Positions 60,084-64,000 of a DNA stretch of 64,000 nucleotides are shown piece by piece. The translations under genes and the position numbers were made by a program. This DNA comes from UMGS1519 sp050951005. Lineage in GTDB: Bacteria > Actinomycetota > Coriobacteriia > Coriobacteriales > Eggerthellaceae. The stretch covers positions 1 through 64,000 of the forward strand of contig JBMNIP010000005.1 in assembly GCA_050951005.1 (NCBI GenBank). Reading direction: 5' to 3'. How positions within the stretch are numbered: position 1 is the first letter of the stretch; each line of letters starts with the position of its first letter. The notes under the pieces are model-generated. The model was given only the letters and a program-made list of their open reading frames with translations. It did not search any database and was not told the DNA's origin.

Positions 60084-62147
60084 ATGGGTAGCATTTTATC
60101 CAGAGCAAGACTAGGTCTTGCGGGTGCGGCCATGGCCCTGTGCCTGATGGCACTTGCGTTTGCGGCGTCGCCCGCATTTGCCGATACCGGCTATGTGACG
60201 GTCAACGATGATACGACACAGTATGCCACGCTCGATGAGGCAGCTGCGGCTGCGACGGCAACAAGTGACGGATCAGTCACGTACCACATCTATGGTGATG
60301 TGACGGCAACGGAGGCAAGCACCGGCACCACTACCAGCAAGAATACATTTACAACAGATGAGAATGGTGCCAGCAACGGCATCACGACTATCAATATCAT
60401 CGGCGAAGATGCCGAGAGCTCTTCGCTTACGCTCGATGGTCAGTATTGTCAGGCCCTTCGGGCACCGGAAGCAACGCTGAACCTTTCCAACCTGACCGTA
60501 TACGACAACCGTCCGACTGACGGTGAGGGCAATGATGCATTCGAGTTCACGTATATCATGCTGTTCGCTCCCGAGGTGAACTGCACTGACTGCGTCTTCA
60601 AGGAAGGCGTCATGGTTGGCCAGGTCGATGGCACCGCCTCCTTCAAGGGCTGCACGTTCAGCCCCGAGCATGTATCGGTTAAGAAGGATGGCACGGAAGA
60701 GCCGGATCTCTGGCAGAATCATTACGGCCTGTGGCTCGAGCTCTACGGCACCACGACGGTTGACGACTGCGATTTCACCAATTGCGCGTACGGCGCCATC
60801 AAGTCCCTGTATGCCACCGATTCGTACAACACCCGTTATGCGAGCTATCGTTCAAAGGAAGATGGCGAGGCTGTTGACTGCAATGTCAATCTTACCGTGA
60901 CCGACACGACGTTCGAGAACTGCGGATGGGGTGGCGAGCATCGTCCCATGCATTTCGATGGAATCGACAGCTTGACAGTGAAGGGCTGCACGTTCACCGA
61001 TTGTTACAATGAGGATGCGACTGCGGATCCGACGTCTGCTGAGATTGTTGACACGAAAACTGGGGCTCCTGAAGCGTCCTTTACTGCTGTCAATGCTGTC
61101 AATGCCGATTACCTCGGGGACAACAGCAACAACAACACCTTCCGCTATTCTGTTACATATGTGACCGAGGACGGTACGCTGACCACCAAGTATTATGATT
61201 ATGCCCTCGACGAGGACCAGACCTACAGCGATATCGTCTACAAGGGCTATCACTACAGCGTCCAGAATGCGGTAACCGTGGAGAAGGGCACTGCAGCATC
61301 CTATACGGGTGATGACGCCGTTGTCGTTACCAAGGGCGATCCGATTACCTACAAGGTTGCCTTCAATGCGAACGGCGGCAAGGGCACGATGGCTGCCGAG
61401 ACCATGACCTACGATCAAGCTAAAGCGCTGACGAAGAATGCGTTTACGCGTAGTGGATACACCTTCAAGGGCTGGAGCACCAGTGCGAACGGGAAGGTTG
61501 CCTACAAAGACGGTGCTTCGGCCTCGAATCTGACCGACAGCGAAGGTACCGTTACGCTCTATGCCGTTTGGCAGAAGCTGGTTGGCAAGCCGGTTCTGCT
61601 TTCCAAGGTGAGCTCTCCTGCCAACAAGAAGGCTACCGTTTCCTGGAAGAAGATTGCCGGTGCAGATGGATATGATGTCTATTTCGCTCGCTGCGGCAAG
61701 AACCTGAAAAAGGTTGCAACCACGAAGAATCTGACCTTCACCAAGAAGGGGCTGAAGAAGGGCAACTTCTATCATCTGCGCGTTGTTGCATACAAGATGG
61801 TGAACGGCAAGAAGGTCGTAATCGCTAAGGGCCCGGGTGCTCATTTCATCGCCGGCAAGCATTCCAAGAAGTACACCAACGCGAAGTCCATCAAGGTCGC
61901 CAAGAAGCAGATGACCTTGAAGGCCGGAAACAGCGCTAAGGTGAAGGCGAATCAGGTGGAGGCCGTCAAGGGCTACAAGTTCCTGTCAAGCAAGCACGTG
62001 GCGATGTATCGCTACGCTTCTTCTAACAAGAAGATCGCCACCGTGTCGAAGACCGGTAAGGTTACTGCGAAGGCTGCTGGTACCTGCAAGATTTACGTCT
62101 ATGCCCAAAATGGCAAGTGGGCTACCGTCAAGGTAACGGTCAAATAG
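60084..62147 (+). CDS. Secreted surface protein: beta-helix, InlB-type repeat, Fn3-like and Big2-like domains
   Basis: Large secreted protein, probably an adhesin or wall-associated protein. Residues 1-33 are a Sec signal peptide (Ala/Leu core, ending SPAFA). About 35-350 resembles a right-handed parallel beta-helix (repeated LTLDGQY, VTDTTFENCGW, LTVKGCTFTDC patterns). Residues 425-494 are an InlB B-type repeat (FNANGGKGTM, GYTFKGWST, LYAVWQK). Residues 500-590 look like a fibronectin type III domain (ATVSWKKIAGADGYDVYF), and 599-687 like a Big2 Ig-like domain (TVSKTGKVTAKAAGTCKI). No LPXTG motif or C-terminal helix is seen, so attachment must be non-covalent. A strong AGGAGGAG precedes the ATG. 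Confidence 0.88.
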   Translation: MGSILSRARLGLAGAAMALCLMALAFAASPAFADTGYVTVNDDTTQYATLDEAAAAATATSDGSVTYHIYGDVTATEASTGTTTSKNTFTTDENGASNGITTINIIGEDAESSSLTLDGQYCQALRAPEATLNLSNLTVYDNRPTDGEGNDAFEFTYIMLFAPEVNCTDCVFKEGVMVGQVDGTASFKGCTFSPEHVSVKKDGTEEPDLWQNHYGLWLELYGTTTVDDCDFTNCAYGAIKSLYATDSYNTRYASYRSKEDGEAVDCNVNLTVTDTTFENCGWGGEHRPMHFDGIDSLTVKGCTFTDCYNEDATADPTSAEIVDTKTGAPEASFTAVNAVNADYLGDNSNNNTFRYSVTYVTEDGTLTTKYYDYALDEDQTYSDIVYKGYHYSVQNAVTVEKGTAASYTGDDAVVVTKGDPITYKVAFNANGGKGTMAAETMTYDQAKALTKNAFTRSGYTFKGWSTSANGKVAYKDGASASNLTDSEGTVTLYAVWQKLVGKPVLLSKVSSPANKKATVSWKKIAGADGYDVYFARCGKNLKKVATTKNLTFTKKGLKKGNFYHLRVVAYKMVNGKKVVIAKGPGAHFIAGKHSKKYTNAKSIKVAKKQMTLKAGNSAKVKANQVEAVKGYKFLSSKHVAMYRYASSNKKIATVSKTGKVTAKAAGTCKIYVYAQNGKWATVKVTVK

Positions 62148-62176
62148 CCTGAATCCGTCATCCCTGGCGAATTCGC

Positions 62177-62212
62177 GCGGCGCCCTCCAATAGGGGGGCG
62201 CCGCCTTTTTTT
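62177..62212 (+). terminator. Terminator of the surface-protein gene
   Basis: GCGGCGCCC / GGGCGCCGC perfect 9-base stem followed by CTTTTTTT. Confidence 0.92.
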
Positions 62213-62269
62213 GTTGGAGGCTCAGTTCCCGCTTGTCAACCGCTATTTGTAAATATGTTAGTGAAAAAG

Positions 62270-62299
62270 TTGCATATTTTGAGAAAGTTCCCGTATTCT
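62270..62299 (+). promoter_or_regulatory. Probable promoter of rubrerythrin
   Basis: TTGCAT at 62270-62275, 18-base spacer, TATTCT at 62294-62299, 82 bases before the ATG, within an AT-rich region. Confidence 0.45.
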
Positions 62300-62380
62300 C
62301 GTGATAGTTGTCATGAGAAATGGGTAGACTGAAACCAGTAATCAGGACCATCCCGATTCAATATGTTAGGAGACATCCCT

Positions 62381-62944
62381 ATGGCAGAAGATCGTTACGC
62401 GAAAATGGGCGAGAAGATCGCCGGTACCAAGACCGAGAAGAACCTGCAGGCAGCATTTGCCGGCGAGTCCCAGGCCCGTAACAAGTACACGTACTTTGCC
62501 TCCAAGGCCAAGAAGGACGGTTATGTCCAGATTGCCAAGATTTTCGAGGAGACTGCCGGCAACGAACGCGAGCACGCAAAGATCTGGTTCAAGATCCTGG
62601 GCGGCATCGGCACGACCGAAGAGAACCTTCAGGCAGCCGCCGACGGCGAGGCCTACGAGTGGACCGATATGTATCCGACGTTCGCCAAGGAAGCGCGCGA
62701 AGAGGGCTTCAATGATATCGCCGCGCTGTTCGACATGGTCGGTGCTATCGAGAAGCACCACGAGGAGCGCTATAAGAAGCTGCTATCCAATGTGAAGGAC
62801 GACATCGTGTTCTCCCGCGATGGCGACCGTATTTGGATCTGCTCCAACTGCGGTCATGTCGTCGTCGGCCCGAAGGCCCCGGGTGTTTGCCCGGTATGCG
62901 GCCATCCGCAGTCCTACTTCGAGCTGAAGGCCGAGAACTACTAG
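62381..62944 (+). CDS. Rubrerythrin
   Basis: Non-haem diiron peroxidase that removes hydrogen peroxide in anaerobes. The N-terminal four-helix diiron domain has the ligand segments FAGESQARNKY near residue 25 and EREHA near 58, then a second pair EAREEGF near 103 and EKHHEERY near 125. The C-terminal rubredoxin-like domain carries CSNCG near 157 and CPVCGHP near 172. 187 residues from ATG 62381, where TTAGGAG lies at the right distance; ATG 62363 is upstream of that site. Confidence 0.95.
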   Translation: MAEDRYAKMGEKIAGTKTEKNLQAAFAGESQARNKYTYFASKAKKDGYVQIAKIFEETAGNEREHAKIWFKILGGIGTTEENLQAAADGEAYEWTDMYPTFAKEAREEGFNDIAALFDMVGAIEKHHEERYKKLLSNVKDDIVFSRDGDRIWICSNCGHVVVGPKAPGVCPVCGHPQSYFELKAENY

Positions 62945-62963
62945 GATTCCAGCGATTCTTTTT

Positions 62964-62999
62964 GAAAGGCGGTTCCATTCGGAGCCGCCTTTCTGCTTT
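62964..62999 (+). terminator. Terminator of rubrerythrin
   Basis: GAAAGGCGG / CCGCCTTTC stem with an inner TCC/GGA pair, followed by TGCTTTC. Confidence 0.75.
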
Positions 63000-63104
63000 C
63001 TGAGGTGAAATCGCAACGCCTTGCATCCATTGTCCCTGCGAGGGGAGTAGGATAGCAGACGTTTGCGAACGAACTGAAACCAAGGGGGCCGCTTTCCTTA
63101 TTAT

Positions 63105-64000
63105 ATGAAACAGCACTACGAGAAAATCATCACCCTCTGCTGCTTTCTCCTGATGTTCTGCAATGTGGGCCTTCCAAGCACTTCGTTCAGCGTCTATCAA
63201 CCGTATATCGTCGCCCTGCCGGGTATCGGCGACTCGGCGGGTTCGATTATCATCGGGGTCCGCACCTTCGTCTCCCTTATCTGCATGATCTTCGTGGGGC
63301 GTTTCTATGCTCGTCTCGATTGCCGGCTTGGCTGCTTTATCGCTGCCTTATGCACGGGCACCGGGCTTCTCCTGTTCGGTTGGGCTTCGACATTTCCTGG
63401 GTTCTGCCTCGCAGCAGCGGTCTGCGGTATGGGTTACGGGCTCGGCGGCATGATCGGCTGCACCTTGCTGATCAATCGCTGGTTCAAGACCGATGTGGGT
63501 ACCGCTGTGGGCGTGGCGGCAGTAGGCAGCGGCGTGGCGAACATCATCATCCCGCTCGCGGCCGAGCAGATCATCAACGCCATCTCTCTGAGCGTCTCAT
63601 TCTGGTTAGAGGGGCTGCTCGCCTACGCTATCGGTGCGGTGGCTTTCCTGCTGTTGCGCAACCGTCCAGCCGATATCGGACTGAAACCCTATATCAACCC
63701 GCAGGCGAAAGCGGCTTATGAGGCTGAGAAGAAGGCTCAAAAGCCGGTTAAGGTGGATACGGGCGTGTCGCTGCCGAAGCCGGCGTTCCGGGTGTTCTTC
63801 TTCGCCATGATGCTGGTGGGAGCCATCTGCGTGGCAGCCCCGACGTTCATTTCGGTCTTGCTGGTATCCGAAGGCTTCGACCATACGTTTGCGGCGGCGA
63901 TGATATCGGTTACCGGTATCTCCCTTACCGTGTCGAAGTTCTGCACGGGCCGTCTCTTCGACAAGCTCGGCGCAATTCGAGGGACCATCATTTCATTGGG
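63105..64000 (+). CDS. MFS transporter, cut by the right window edge
   Basis: Major facilitator protein; 298 codons are in the window and the frame is open at 64000. About eight membrane helices are visible, then a charged central loop (KAAYEAEKKAQK near 207-218) between the two six-helix halves. GMGYGLGGMIGCTLLINRWF near 112 recalls oxalate:formate/monocarboxylate-type (OFA/MCT) carriers. The ATG at 63105 lacks a nearby ribosome site; AAGGGGG is 16-20 bases upstream. Substrate unknown. Confidence 0.85.
   Translation, partial: MKQHYEKIITLCCFLLMFCNVGLPSTSFSVYQPYIVALPGIGDSAGSIIIGVRTFVSLICMIFVGRFYARLDCRLGCFIAALCTGTGLLLFGWASTFPGFCLAAAVCGMGYGLGGMIGCTLLINRWFKTDVGTAVGVAAVGSGVANIIIPLAAEQIINAISLSVSFWLEGLLAYAIGAVAFLLLRNRPADIGLKPYINPQAKAAYEAEKKAQKPVKVDTGVSLPKPAFRVFFFAMMLVGAICVAAPTFISVLLVSEGFDHTFAAAMISVTGISLTVSKFCTGRLFDKLGAIRGTIISL

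Overview
The window is GC-rich DNA from an anaerobic actinobacterium, most likely class Coriobacteriia (Eggerthella/Slackia-like). The assignment is by inference, not by search. It rests on the run uvrC-rapZ-yvcK-whiA-gap-pgk-tpiA-secG, actinobacterial-style gene content, oxygen-defence proteins typical of anaerobes (ferritin, rubrerythrin), an acetate-forming pta/ackA pair, and lysine-rich secreted proteins. No rRNA, phage, insertion sequence or CRISPR array was seen.

Layout. 1-5.9 kb (minus strand): glutamate dehydrogenase (running off the left edge and broken by four single-base deletions), then the nuclease pair sbcC/sbcD. 6-14.8 kb (plus): uvrC, rapZ, yvcK, whiA and a glycolytic block gap-pgk-tpiA-secG. 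14.9-16.7 kb: tRNA-Leu, a HAD hydrolase, two identical tRNA-Gly/tRNA-Cys pairs and tRNA-Val. 16.7-18.7 kb: a TauE-like permease and an Ldh_2-family dehydrogenase. 18.8-27 kb is the accessory-looking part: a secreted two-repeat protein, a 1161-residue GGDEF/EAL protein with a small membrane protein behind it, a beta-solenoid membrane protein with a frameshifted signal peptide, a short-chain dehydrogenase and an unknown single-pass membrane protein. 27-33.4 kb: TerC, lipid kinase, RNase D, membrane Zn protease, xseA-xseB, HIT protein. 33.4-37.4 kb: ackA, a drug-efflux-type MFS protein and convergent pta. 37.6-41.2 kb: UDP-galactopyranose mutase, a GT2 glycosyltransferase, DNA polymerase IV. 41.6-48.8 kb: an aminotransferase-fold protein that lacks the PLP lysine, then ileS-lspA-rluD-coaBC and tRNA-Pro. 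49-51 kb: an unrecognised protein of four tandem beta-rich repeats. 51.2-55.2 kb: LysR regulator, alpha/beta hydrolase, quinate/shikimate dehydrogenase and 3-dehydroquinase. 55.4-64 kb: YigZ-family protein, AgcS symporter, an Fe-S RNA methyltransferase, ferritin, a large surface protein, rubrerythrin and the start of an MFS transporter.

How the parts work together. The central block supplies DNA repair, envelope/cell-cycle control (RapZ, YvcK, WhiA) and lower glycolysis; Pta and AckA turn acetyl-CoA into acetate and ATP. glf and the GT2 gene point to a galactofuranose-containing surface glycan. LysR, esterase, YdiB-like dehydrogenase and AroD could form a quinate or quinate-ester utilisation unit. 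The most unusual items are the lysine-less aminotransferase-like protein, the four-repeat protein at 49-51 kb, the beta-solenoid membrane protein with a +1 shift at its first stop codon, the yigZ gene without a standard start codon, and the multiply frameshifted gdhA.
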